A stretch of DNA of 64,000 nucleotides from a candidate division KSB1 bacterium (GTDB lineage: Bacteria; Zhuqueibacterota; Zhuqueibacteria; JANLFK01; Oleimicrobiaceae). Position numbers and translations under genes: made by a program. The notes beneath the pieces are model-generated. The model worked only from the letters and a program-made list of their open reading frames with translations, was not told where the DNA came from and ran no database searches. Location: the NCBI GenBank assembly GCA_034506335.1, contig JAPDPR010000005.1, forward strand, positions 1 to 64,000, given 5' to 3'. Shown piece by piece: positions 9,343 to 17,912 of this stretch (position 1 is its first letter; each line of letters opens with the position of its first letter).

Positions 9343-12300
9343 ATGAAATCCGCATTTTCCTTTGCGGCACTGCTCGTGTGGTTTGTCGCGAGCACAGCAT
9401 GGGGACAAGTTCCACAGACCATTAGCTATCAGGGTGTGCTCACCGATGCCAGCGGAGCCGCCGTGGCCGACGGTAACTACAACTTAAGTTTTGCCCTCTA
9501 CGATGTGGCTAATGACGGCACCCCGCTGTGGTCAGAGACGCAGTCGGTCGCCGTCAGCAAGGGGATCTTTAGCGCTATCCTTGGCAGGGTGAATCCACTC
9601 GCGTTGCCATTCGATCGGCCCTACTGGCTAGGGGTGACCGTGAACGGCGGCTCCGAGTTAATTCCGCGCATTGAAGTGACTTCCTCTGCGTACAGCCTCA
9701 ACGCCCGGACAGTGGCAGACAGCGCGGTAACCGCCACCAAAATCGCCAATGGAGTCGTGGTGAGAAGCATCAACGGTCTCACCGAGGACGTGACGCTCGC
9801 TGAAGGTGCCAACATCACCATCACCCCTGCCGGGAAGACGCTGACCATTGCCGCGGCAGGGGGCCCTGGCGGCGACATTACCGGCGTTATTGCGGGAGCC
9901 GGTCTGGAAGGGGGCGGGACCTCGGGCGATGTCAGCCTGGCGATTGCCACTGGGGGCGTTATCACCCCCATGATTCAGAACGGTGCGGTCACCTCAGAAA
10001 AGCTTGCCGAAGGCGCGGTCAGCTCGGCCAAGCTTGCAGATGGGGCGGTGACGAGTGGCAAGATCGCCGACTCGCAGGTCGTCAAGAGCATCAACTGGTT
10101 GCGAGACGATGTGGTCTTGGCGGGCGGGGCCAATGTCACGATTACCGCGAGCGCGGACACGCTCACCATCGCGGCGGCCACTGCCGGCGGGGACATCACG
10201 GCAGTCAATCCGGGAGCAGGCCTGGAGGGAGGGGGCACCTCCGGTGACGTTACCCTGGGCATTGCCGACGGTGGAGTGAGTGCGGCAAAGATTGCCAACG
10301 AGGCGGTCACCGCCGCCAAAATTGCTCCCGCTCAAATCGCAGACCTGCACATCTCGCCAGAGGCTGGCATTGCGCAATCCAAGATTTCCAACGCGGTGCG
10401 CACCATTGATGCGGACATGGTCGACGGTAAACACGCGGCAGAGTTTCTGGGTACCGCAAACGACTTTGGCCGCTCAGGGGTGGCAACCGATCTCTACGAA
10501 GGCACGACAAAGTTGAGCGACAAGTACGTCAACGAGGGGCAGGCCAACGCCATAACTACAGGGATGATTCAGGACAACGCTGTCACAGGCGGGAAGATCG
10601 CGGCCGGCCAGGTGGTGAAGAGCCTCAACTCCTTGAAAGACGACGTGGCGCTGGTCGCCGGAGACAATGTGACCATCACGCCTTCCGGCAACACACTCAC
10701 CATTTCGGCTGCGGGCGGCACTGCGGGTAACACCCTCGACCAGGCCTATGACCAGGGCGGGCCGGGGGCCGGGCGCACGATTACCGCTGACGCCGGCCCG
10801 GTGAATATCGCCGGACCGGATGGTTTGACGGTCAACGGCCCTGTGGGCATTGGGTTGACCAATCCCGGCGCAAAACTCCATGTTGCTGGCGGAAATGTCT
10901 ACTTGGAGAACGACCTTAACCTCTGCTGGAGAAACGCCGCAGGTACAGCCTTCCCCCGCATCCTGGAACTCAATGCTTCTGATGCGGTGCTGGTGGGAAA
11001 CAGCAGCGCCACAGGCGGGATGCAGCTCCAGAGCGGTGACGACATTCAGCTCGTCAGCGGGGCGAGCACCCTCATGCACCTGGAGAAAACCACTGGCTAT
11101 GTGGGCATCGGCACGATCACTCCCGCGCAGAAGCTGGACGTGGCCGGCACTGCACAAATGACCGGCTTCAAGATGCCCACCGGCGCAGCCGCCGGGCGGG
11201 TGCTGACTTCGGACGCCTCCGGCGTGGGTACCTGGCAGGCGCCGCCAGCGGGTATTGGAGGCGGTGGGACTGCGAACTATCTTTCCAAATTCACCGGTGC
11301 AACCACCCTCGGGAATTCGGGTATTTTCGAGAGTGCAGCAGGCAAAATCGGCATAGGCACGACCGCGCCTTCAGCGAAGTTGGAGGCCGTAGGCAGCATG
11401 CGCGTTCTACCGGGCACCGGGACCTACTATCCCACTACGGGCAAGGGCTTGGAACTCAGCTACTCTGAGAGTACAGACATCGGCACTCTAGCGGCCTATG
11501 ATCGCAGCACATCGGCCTACAAACGCCTTTGGCTAAGGGGAAATCCGACGATTATCAACTATGGCGGACCCGGCCAGAACGTTGGCATCGGCCTCGTCAC
11601 CGACCCTACCGAGAGGTTGGAAGTAGATGGAACCGTAAAGATGACCGGCTTCAAGATGCCCACCGGTGCAGCGAACGGCTACGTACTGACCTCGGACGCA
11701 TCAGGGGTCGGAACATGGCAAGCACCGGCCGCCGGCATAGGAGGCTCCGGTTCGGCCAACTATATCCCGAAGTTTACGGCCACGTCGACTCTTGGCAACT
11801 CAGTGGTATATGAAACCGGGGGCAGGGTGGGCATAGGGACCACGACTCCAAGTGCGAAGCTGGATGCAGTGGGTAGCATCAGAGTACTTCCCGGCACAGG
11901 AACGTACTATCCGACCTCAGGAAAAGGCCTGGAGATGGGTTACTCCTCTGCGACTGACATGGCCAGCATCTCGGCATACGACCGTGGCACCAGCAGCTAC
12001 AAGACACTATGGATTCGAGGCGGGCCGACAGTGATAAACTACGGTACGGGCAGCAATGTAGGGATAGGCTTGGTACTAAACCCAGCTAACATTCTCACGA
12101 TTGAACAAAACTCCTCCACCGATCCCATCGCCGACGCCTGGACAACCTACAGCTCAAGAAGGTGGAAGACGAATATCAGGCCACTCGAAGGAGCCTTGGC
12201 GAAAGTCCAGCGGCTGCGCGGTGTGGCGTTTGATTGGAAGGCCGACGGCAAGCACGACATTGGGCTGGTGGCCGAGGAGGTGGGCGAAGTAGTTCCAGAG

Positions 12301-12447
12301 GTCGTGGCGTACGAAGACAACGGCAAAGATGCCAAATCGGTCGACTATGCCCGCCTGGTGGCGGTGTTGATCGAAGCAATCAAGGAACAGCAGGCGCAGA
12401 TCGACCAACTCAAAGCACAACTCAACGCGCTCACCGGGGTCAAGTAG
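9343..12447 (+). CDS. Tail-fibre-like surface protein with S74 intramolecular chaperone
   Basis: 1034 residues; GGAGG precedes ATG 9343, and a signal peptide covers residues 1-21 (ending TAWG). The N-terminal 120 residues match the domain common to such exported fibres ([13 protein letters not shown] ... YSLNA). A long low-complexity, Gly/Ala/Thr-rich region follows, with repeated [22 protein letters not shown] and GIGTTxPSAKL units. The C-terminus (about 935-1034) is a peptidase S74 chaperone of endosialidase: SSRRWKTNI with Ser937 at the self-cleavage position, [35 protein letters not shown] and a coiled coil. In phage fibres this domain trimerises the shaft and then cuts itself off. Here the signal peptide implies a trimeric cell-surface fibre, not a phage part. 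No sorting domain is present. Confidence 0.85.
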   Translation: MKSAFSFAALLVWFVASTAWGQVPQTISYQGVLTDASGAAVADGNYNLSFALYDVANDGTPLWSETQSVAVSKGIFSAILGRVNPLALPFDRPYWLGVTVNGGSELIPRIEVTSSAYSLNARTVADSAVTATKIANGVVVRSINGLTEDVTLAEGANITITPAGKTLTIAAAGGPGGDITGVIAGAGLEGGGTSGDVSLAIATGGVITPMIQNGAVTSEKLAEGAVSSAKLADGAVTSGKIADSQVVKSINWLRDDVVLAGGANVTITASADTLTIAAATAGGDITAVNPGAGLEGGGTSGDVTLGIADGGVSAAKIANEAVTAAKIAPAQIADLHISPEAGIAQSKISNAVRTIDADMVDGKHAAEFLGTANDFGRSGVATDLYEGTTKLSDKYVNEGQANAITTGMIQDNAVTGGKIAAGQVVKSLNSLKDDVALVAGDNVTITPSGNTLTISAAGGTAGNTLDQAYDQGGPGAGRTITADAGPVNIAGPDGLTVNGPVGIGLTNPGAKLHVAGGNVYLENDLNLCWRNAAGTAFPRILELNASDAVLVGNSSATGGMQLQSGDDIQLVSGASTLMHLEKTTGYVGIGTITPAQKLDVAGTAQMTGFKMPTGAAAGRVLTSDASGVGTWQAPPAGIGGGGTANYLSKFTGATTLGNSGIFESAAGKIGIGTTAPSAKLEAVGSMRVLPGTGTYYPTTGKGLELSYSESTDIGTLAAYDRSTSAYKRLWLRGNPTIINYGGPGQNVGIGLVTDPTERLEVDGTVKMTGFKMPTGAANGYVLTSDASGVGTWQAPAAGIGGSGSANYIPKFTATSTLGNSVVYETGGRVGIGTTTPSAKLDAVGSIRVLPGTGTYYPTSGKGLEMGYSSATDMASISAYDRGTSSYKTLWIRGGPTVINYGTGSNVGIGLVLNPANILTIEQNSSTDPIADAWTTYSSRRWKTNIRPLEGALAKVQRLRGVAFDWKADGKHDIGLVAEEVGEVVPEVVAYEDNGKDAKSVDYARLVAVLIEAIKEQQAQIDQLKAQLNALTGVK
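11158..12120 (+). repeat. Two tandem 483-bp coding repeats in the fibre gene
   Basis: Bases 11158-11640 and 11641-about 12120 encode two copies of a 161-residue unit. Each starts [11 protein letters not shown] and runs through [14 protein letters not shown], GIGTTxPSAKL, [12 protein letters not shown] and NVGIGLV. The copies differ at many synonymous sites, so the duplication is not recent, but the period is exact. Confidence 0.85.
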
Positions 12448-12555
12448 ACAGGAAAGAAACCCTCTGCCGGATAGCGTTCCTCACGCCCGTATGGAGCGAG
12501 GGAGCCCCCGCTCCATGAGAGGCCGGCAGGGGTCACGCAGAGGGAGGAACTACCC

Positions 12556-13083
12556 TTGCTCATCAAAACAACCATCGCCGGCGTAGCGGTGGTAGTCTTT
12601 GCCTCTTCGCCAGTGGCTCACACCCAGTATGCCATCCAGCAGAGCGTCTTTGGCAACGGTACGGCAACGGCGGCCGACAGCGCCTTCAGGCTTATTGCCA
12701 CTGTGGGCCAGGCGACAGCGGGAGTCACTAGCAGCGCCACCCATACTGCGCGCAGTGGTTTCTGGCATCAGGCCGCCGCCCTGCTCACCAGCGTCAAGGC
12801 CCTCGCCCACGAGGTCCCGAAGGAGTTCCGCTTGGAGCAGAACTATCCCAACCCGTTCAATCCGTCAACCACCATCTGCTTCGCGTTGCCCGAGGCCGCG
12901 CATGTGACGCTCAAGCTCTATGACGTCTTAGGTCGCGAGGTGGTAACACTGGTGGATGACCGGCTGGCAGCAGGTCTGCACAAGGTGCTGTTTTGCCCGC
13001 ATGAGCTGCCGAGCGGCGTCTACTTTTGTCGCATGACGACAAACCAGTCAGTTTTCACCAGGAAGCTCGTGCTGGCGAGGTAG
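12556..13083 (+). CDS. Short exported protein with type IX sorting domain
   Basis: 175 residues from TTG 12556, chosen because GGGAGG lies 8 bases upstream and the product opens with a signal peptide (residues about 1-22). Residues 23-75 form a small domain (IQQSVFGNGTATAADS, ATVGQATAGVTSS, RSGFWHQ) often found directly before sorting domains in FCB-group proteins. The rest is a complete sorting domain (EQNYPNPFNPSTTI, LYDVLGREVVTLVDD, LPSGVYF, TRKLVLAR). It therefore amounts to little more than an export tag and a small module. A decayed relative of its tail lies at 16252-16424. Function unknown. Confidence 0.75.
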   Translation: MLIKTTIAGVAVVVFASSPVAHTQYAIQQSVFGNGTATAADSAFRLIATVGQATAGVTSSATHTARSGFWHQAAALLTSVKALAHEVPKEFRLEQNYPNPFNPSTTICFALPEAAHVTLKLYDVLGREVVTLVDDRLAAGLHKVLFCPHELPSGVYFCRMTTNQSVFTRKLVLAR

Positions 13084-13140
13084 GCACCCCGAGAAAAGCT
13101 GTGCGTCCCAACTCAGGTGGTACGAGCGATCTAGTGATGC

Positions 13141-13370
13141 AGAGGATCTCTTCCGATTTGGTAGCGTCGGCTAAACGTCGGGGCTGATGCCCAATGGAGT
13201 GGAAATCCACCAGGGCAAAAGACGAGCACGTCAAGGAGGTGGTGACGGCGAACCCTGTGAATACCGAAATGTGAAGTGGAGACGCCAGGAGTCAAGTGAA
13301 ACTGATGGACTCGGTGGTGAGGGAAGATCTCGTTGTACTGTTGAGGAACCGAAGCTTTCTGCACAAGACC
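13141..13370 (+). mobile_element. Possible remnant of a group II intron 5' region
   Basis: The 303 bp between two secretory genes have no intact gene. The sequence has structured-RNA character (GGGC-TGAT-GCCC and GTGG-AAAT-CCAC hairpins at about 13180-13210). One frame at about 13291-13360 reads VKLMDSVVREDLVVLLRN, resembling the start of group II intron reverse transcriptases, which run on from such leader RNA. The frame is closed by a stop upstream and merges into the next gene out of frame, with no RT catalytic part. This is recognition by memory of family style; a covariance search would decide. Confidence 0.3.
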
Positions 13371-13386
13371 CCACAGGAGGTGTGTT

Positions 13387-16251
13387 ATGAAACTGTGGAA
13401 GCTGTGCGGCTACGCGGTGTTTGTGGCCGCCGTGACCTCGGTTGCTATCGCCGGGAAAATCGTTCCTGACGACCGCACGGTTCTTTACGACAGCTTCGAG
13501 GGGACGACGGTGGGGAACGCCTTTGGCCCCATCACCTACGAGAAAAGTCTACCGGGATTGGGAAAGGCAGCCAGGTTGCCATTAGGGTCCTACCTGAGGT
13601 ATGACGTCAAGTCATGGTACACTGGGGACGGTCCGGCCCATCCCGGTGTTGAGGGGACAGTCGAGTTTTGGGTCAAGCTCCCTCGGGATTATGGGGAGGT
13701 ATTGCAGTTCAACTGGTACCTCACCACAACGCCCCCGGCCTCCGGCGCCGTTTACATGCCGTACATCACAACCGATCACGTGTATCGGCATGCGGCCTGG
13801 CCAGGCGCATGGTTGCAGCCGCTCGATGGCAACACCCCCATTAGGGCCAATGAGTGGACGCACGTTGCTACGAGTTGGGGGCCCGCAGGCACCAAAATCT
13901 ACATCAACGGTGTCCTCGATGCCTGGAGAGCTGAGGGTGCCGGGTGGTCAGGGGTACCGTACCTCTTGACGTGGACCTACGTATACGTGAACCACTGGGG
14001 AGGCGACCAGCTGGGCCTGATCGACGAGCTCCACATAGCGAAGGCACAGCTCAGCGACGAAGAGATCGCGGAGCACGCTCACATAGTTTTCAACCAGGCC
14101 CCTGTTGCCCACGCGGGTCCAGAGAGAATCGTCGTGGGGCGCTGGCCTGATGGGGCCGAAGTGGTGCTCGACGGCACCGCCTCCTACGACCCGGACGGAG
14201 ACCCCCTAAGCTACCGTTGGAGCTGGGAAGGAGGCGAGGCCACGGGGGCTACGCCGACTCTTCGGCTTCCCTGCGGCACGAACATCGTAAGCCTTGCTGT
14301 ACACGACGGGGAGCTTCTTTCGGAACCGGACTTGGCAACCATCACCGTCCTCGATTCGAGCCGCGGCTTTATCACGGAGCTACAAGAAGATGCCCTATCG
14401 GTTCGGCTGTACAATCCTTTCCCAACCGTACAGCTACCCGACAGTGCGTTTCTGAGCTACGCTTGGAGCCTGCTGGAGACAATGCAGACGCACATCTCTG
14501 AGGTCTTGGCAGCCCACGAAACCGAAATCAGAACGTCCAGCGTCCAGGCTATGGCCGTCGGCTGGGGTTTCCCGGACAACTTCGTGCTGGCGCTTGGCAC
14601 TGAGGACAGTGCAGGAACACGTCACGTGCTAACCTTTGATGTCCAGAAGACACTGCCTCAGCCGCCTGGCCTCGGCGTCTACAGAGTGGACTTCGGAGCG
14701 ACCCTCGCAAGTGCCCAGCAATGCAAAGCTGCATTCTTGCACATTTTCGCCGCCACACCCCCAGCCACAAGCAGGCCCTCTATTGACATTGGGTGGGTCT
14801 CCGCTACAGATGTGATGATCTCATTTTCAGGATCCCCCTTAGAAGCAGTCCTTTTGCCGATTGGTACGTGGCTGAAGGCTGCCGCACTACGAGCCATGGA
14901 TTGGGCAAGGAGTGTTCTCGGTAGCCTCGCCGACATAATATTTGACGGTGAGGCGCCCGCTGTAGTCTTCAATCCCAGCAGGACAAGCGATTGGTACAAT
15001 GTGGACGTGCAGATGACTATCTCCGACGCCTCAGCAGTGCTTGGGGCTGTTCAAGTAGATGACGAATTCTGCTTTCTTGGGCCCACATTGTCAAGGGGGA
15101 AATGGGAGAAAACCGTCACCAGCGAAGGAATGCACAGGGTGCGCTGGTATCTATGCGACCTAAAAGGGATCTTGGCTCTGTTAGAGGTAAAAAACGTCGG
15201 CCCGACCCTGGAAAACGCGTTAGGCGTACTGCTGGACGTGATTCATGTTGGTTCCGGAGACGGCCTATCCATCTCCCTCCCGGAGAACGTGTGGAAGACG
15301 CTCGAGGCGGTCATCGGGGGACGCGCGCTAGCGAACCACGTAGCGATAGGGAAGAGGGACGTGAACATCGACCGCACCTGTCCGAACATAAGCTGGACTT
15401 TAGGTGCGGGAACCGTGTCTGTGACGGTTGATGACCCCAACAGGAGACAGAACAGCGGCCTGGAGGAGATCCACTATTGGGTTGACGGAACATGCCTAAT
15501 GGACGAGCACTTGGGCGGGATCGACACCCGCTCGCGCGACATCTCCGTACCCACGTCGTTTAGCCTGGAGGTCAGCGCGTGGGACGTAGCCGGCAACGAA
15601 ACCAGGAGGTCGATGGACCCTTACGTCTTGACCTTAGAGCCGAGCTCAATCTATGAGCTGCGCTTCTTGGCAAGTGAGCATTATCTCTGGTTTACAAACA
15701 ATGGTCTCAGCTCAGTAGAACTATCCCTCAACGATCACCAGTTTCGGCTTATTGCGCATCCGACTAGACGAAACCAAGAACGGGATGTCTTTTTCGTGCC
15801 TGAGTGTGGAGGAGTCGCTCTTGATTTCTCGTCCTACATCGGCGACCGGAGAGAAGTTGTCATGGTCGTCCGAACCAATGGCCCAGCGGGGGCGAACGGT
15901 CTACTGATTTTCTCAGACTGCAAGTCCCTGACGGCGATCACAAACGGTTCCGTATCGGGCCCGGCCGCCCCGCGCACCTACTTCCTTGAGCCATGTCACC
16001 CCAACCCCTTCACTCATTATACCGTGGTCCGCTATCAGCTTCCCCAAGTATCTGAGGTCCATCTGAGCATCATCGACTTGCTGGGGAGGGAGGTACGCCA
16101 ATTAGTAGCAGGGAACCAACCAGCGGGTTACTACTTTGTGCACTGGGATGGAACAACGGCCAGCGGCGATCCGGCGGCAAGTGGCGTTTACCTTGTCAGA
16201 CTCGAGACACCACAGCAGCGTCACACCCGAAAACTTCTGCTTGCGAGGTAA
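13387..16251 (+). CDS. LamG/PKD multidomain exported protein with type IX sorting domain
   Basis: 954 residues; CAGGAGG precedes ATG 13387 and a signal peptide covers residues 1-22. Residues about 30-235 are a LamG/concanavalin-like domain (GTVEFWVKLPRDYG, EWTHVATSWGPAGTKIYING, LIDELHIAK). Residues about 237-320 are a PKD/Ig-like domain (APVAHAGP, GTASYDPDGDPLSYRWSW). A long central region of about 500 residues has no fold I recognise; it includes an Ig-like stretch with VTVDDPNRR and ETRRSM. The end is a sorting domain (PCHPNPFTHYTVVRYQLP, IDLLGREVRQLV, ASGVYLVRLE) finishing in RKLLLAR. Expected on the cell surface or in the medium, probably binding carbohydrate or protein; no catalytic residues can be named. 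Confidence 0.8.
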   Translation: MKLWKLCGYAVFVAAVTSVAIAGKIVPDDRTVLYDSFEGTTVGNAFGPITYEKSLPGLGKAARLPLGSYLRYDVKSWYTGDGPAHPGVEGTVEFWVKLPRDYGEVLQFNWYLTTTPPASGAVYMPYITTDHVYRHAAWPGAWLQPLDGNTPIRANEWTHVATSWGPAGTKIYINGVLDAWRAEGAGWSGVPYLLTWTYVYVNHWGGDQLGLIDELHIAKAQLSDEEIAEHAHIVFNQAPVAHAGPERIVVGRWPDGAEVVLDGTASYDPDGDPLSYRWSWEGGEATGATPTLRLPCGTNIVSLAVHDGELLSEPDLATITVLDSSRGFITELQEDALSVRLYNPFPTVQLPDSAFLSYAWSLLETMQTHISEVLAAHETEIRTSSVQAMAVGWGFPDNFVLALGTEDSAGTRHVLTFDVQKTLPQPPGLGVYRVDFGATLASAQQCKAAFLHIFAATPPATSRPSIDIGWVSATDVMISFSGSPLEAVLLPIGTWLKAAALRAMDWARSVLGSLADIIFDGEAPAVVFNPSRTSDWYNVDVQMTISDASAVLGAVQVDDEFCFLGPTLSRGKWEKTVTSEGMHRVRWYLCDLKGILALLEVKNVGPTLENALGVLLDVIHVGSGDGLSISLPENVWKTLEAVIGGRALANHVAIGKRDVNIDRTCPNISWTLGAGTVSVTVDDPNRRQNSGLEEIHYWVDGTCLMDEHLGGIDTRSRDISVPTSFSLEVSAWDVAGNETRRSMDPYVLTLEPSSIYELRFLASEHYLWFTNNGLSSVELSLNDHQFRLIAHPTRRNQERDVFFVPECGGVALDFSSYIGDRREVVMVVRTNGPAGANGLLIFSDCKSLTAITNGSVSGPAAPRTYFLEPCHPNPFTHYTVVRYQLPQVSEVHLSIIDLLGREVRQLVAGNQPAGYYFVHWDGTTASGDPAASGVYLVRLETPQQRHTRKLLLAR

Positions 16252-16424
16252 GCTATGATCCCGGCATACCTCCATGCCGCGCGCACGGTGGATCTCGGAG
16301 ACGGTTGGGACCAGGCGTCCACAAGGTCCAGTTTTGCCCTTACGACCTGCCCAGCGGCATCTACTTCTGTCGCATGGCGACGAAGGAGTATGTCTGCACC
16401 AGGAAGCTGGTACTTGAGAGGTAG
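16252..16424 (+). pseudogene. Decayed type IX sorting-domain fragment
   Basis: Bases 16314-16424 in one frame encode GVHKVQFCPYDLPSGIYFCR and end RKLVLER before TAG. This is very close to the tail of the protein ending at 13083 (GLHKVLFCPHELPSGVYFCR ... RKLVLAR). The preceding part of the domain (RTVDLGDGWDQA) is in another frame, so a frameshift splits it near 16313. No start or upstream passenger remains. It looks like the leftover of a duplicated sorting-domain gene. Confidence 0.65.
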
Positions 16425-16550
16425 GGGTCTATGGAGTCTGCGACAGGCTCTCCAGGACAGTCAGTTTTTGGTCCTGACTGAGCCACGCTGTCCTGCTGCG
16501 TCACAAATGGGAATCGGTTAGGGGAGAAGTGCCGGTATGAAGGGCCGGCG

Positions 16551-16582
16551 GCGGGCACTGCCTGAGAAGATGCAGTGCCCGC
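16551..16582. terminator. Hairpin between convergent units
   Basis: A perfect 11-bp inverted repeat (GCGGGCACTGC ... GCAGTGCCCGC, 10-base loop) lies between the + strand secretory genes and the end of the - strand peptidase gene. There is no U run on either side, so it may stop transcription from both sides or only protect 3' ends. The rest of 16425-16646 shows nothing recognisable. Confidence 0.5.
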
Positions 16583-16646
16583 CTGCCGCAAAAGACCTCA
16601 CCTGTCCCTTCATCAACGGAAGCTGCCTCCGGCAGAAGCGAGGCCC

Positions 16647-17660
16647 CTACCCAAAACTAACCCCCAGCTCGCTCATCACTGCGCTAATGGGGTTGTAGAC
16701 CGTGACCTGGTCTGAGCCGGCAAACAGCAGCCCCACGGCCAGATTGGTTCCCGCCTCCACCAACAGGGAGCCGGAATCGCCAGGACTGGACATATTGCCA
16801 GTGAGCACTTGTCCCACAAACGTTGCCGTTCGGCCGCCACCGTAACTCACCTGGGTTGTCGCTTCCACCACCTCGATCAACCCCGTGGTCACTCCGGTGG
16901 TGCGTCCACTCTTCGCCACCGCCATTCCCAGTTCTGGCTGTCTGCTTCCGCTGACCAAGCCAACTTCGAGGATCTCTTCGCTGACCGCATCCAAGCTGAG
17001 GGGTCTGGCCACGGCGGCATCCACCTGATTGGTAGCCGCGGTGCGGAAGGCAATGACGCGCTGCGCAGAGCCCAGCGCCGCCGCTAAGAGATTCAGCAAG
17101 CCAGTTACTGCGCGTGCAATACGGCAACCGCCATCTCCCCCGTTGCCCCCTTCGAAGGCAATGGGCACAAAACGTAAGAGCTCCCCGATGCGGTCCTGGG
17201 GCGCCTGCCCGCCATCTGCGGGCCCGGGCTGCAGAATAGCGTCGCCCGGGCGCGCACCATTGCAGTTTGCGAGCACATGGTTGTTGGAAAGGATGAGCTT
17301 CTCGCCGGTGGTGGCATCCGCGACCACCGCGCCAAAAGTACCGGCAGTGATGGCATAATGGCCGATGCTCACGCCAGGCGGGGCCGGCCGCCACCGCTCG
17401 GTCCGCGCCTTTTGCGCCACGATCTTGCCCACCTCTTTCACATCGGTCACCACACCGTCCAGCTCCTTGTCCACAAGGTCTTTGGGCGCCAATTCTGCCT
17501 CTGGCAGCTTCTTTTCCACCAGTACCACCAGGCTCAGCTGTTCTGTCTTGCGCCCGCCCACTTCCTTGTAGCCGATCCCCACCCCTACCACGTTCTTCTT
17601 TCGAAGCAAAGCCTTTTCGTGCTTTGCCTTGACTCGCCGTACTTCGTCGTGCGTTACCAT
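16647..17660 (-). CDS. Trypsin-like (S1 fold) serine peptidase, Nal1-like
   Basis: 337 residues; AAAGGAGGG precedes ATG 17660. The first about 85 residues form a charged domain with KNVVGVGIGYKEVGG and LVVLVEKK, typical of the N-terminal part of Nal1-like bacterial S1 proteins. The peptidase core follows with all three catalytic elements: His in LSNNHVLA, Asp in NQVDAAVA and Ser in SPGDSGSLL. No signal peptide is present, so the protein appears cytosolic, which is unusual for trypsin relatives. It stands alone, divergent from the glycosidase gene at 17913 with its own promoter at 17739-17767. Substrate unknown. Confidence 0.8.
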   Translation of the reverse strand: MVTHDEVRRVKAKHEKALLRKKNVVGVGIGYKEVGGRKTEQLSLVVLVEKKLPEAELAPKDLVDKELDGVVTDVKEVGKIVAQKARTERWRPAPPGVSIGHYAITAGTFGAVVADATTGEKLILSNNHVLANCNGARPGDAILQPGPADGGQAPQDRIGELLRFVPIAFEGGNGGDGGCRIARAVTGLLNLLAAALGSAQRVIAFRTAATNQVDAAVARPLSLDAVSEEILEVGLVSGSRQPELGMAVAKSGRTTGVTTGLIEVVEATTQVSYGGGRTATFVGQVLTGNMSSPGDSGSLLVEAGTNLAVGLLFAGSDQVTVYNPISAVMSELGVSFG

Positions 17661-17738
17661 GTCAAGCCCTCCTTTGCCTCGCGAGCCACCAGGGACTCAG
17701 CAAAGAGCCGGCGGAGCCCCCGCAGCCTTCTTGCTTGA

Positions 17739-17767
17739 AATATAGCACGTTTGCCGCAGGTCGCCAA
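17739..17767 (-). promoter_or_regulatory. Promoter of the S1 peptidase gene
   Basis: On the - strand TTGGCG and TATATT are spaced by 17 bases, about 80 bases upstream of the start codon. It is paired back-to-back with the promoter at 17812-17839. Confidence 0.5.
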
Positions 17768-17811
17768 GCATTTCTTTTCAAAAAAAGGGCGCAAGCCCGC
17801 GTACAAAGACC

Positions 17812-17839
17812 TTGCAAATCTTCCCTTTTTTGCTATATT
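17812..17839 (+). promoter_or_regulatory. Promoter of the GHL10 gene
   Basis: TTGCAA, a 16-base spacer rich in pyrimidines, then TATATT. It lies about 75 bases before ATG 17913 and matches the boxes seen before the lptF-like, rpmE and malic enzyme genes. Confidence 0.5.
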
Positions 17840-17912
17840 GACGGCCAACCAAAGGCTTTCGGGTGTGAACAGGTTAGCCCCATTGCATTCCAAAAGGCTG
17901 GAGGAACTAGTG

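Noticed and set aside
9343-12447. Prophage tail fibre
   Set aside because: It has a signal peptide and no phage head, tail, lysis or integrase gene occurs in the window.
13187-13390. A 67-codon frame in the gap before the LamG protein
   Set aside because: It would overlap the start of a gene with a strong ribosome site, and the region is better explained as structured RNA remnant.
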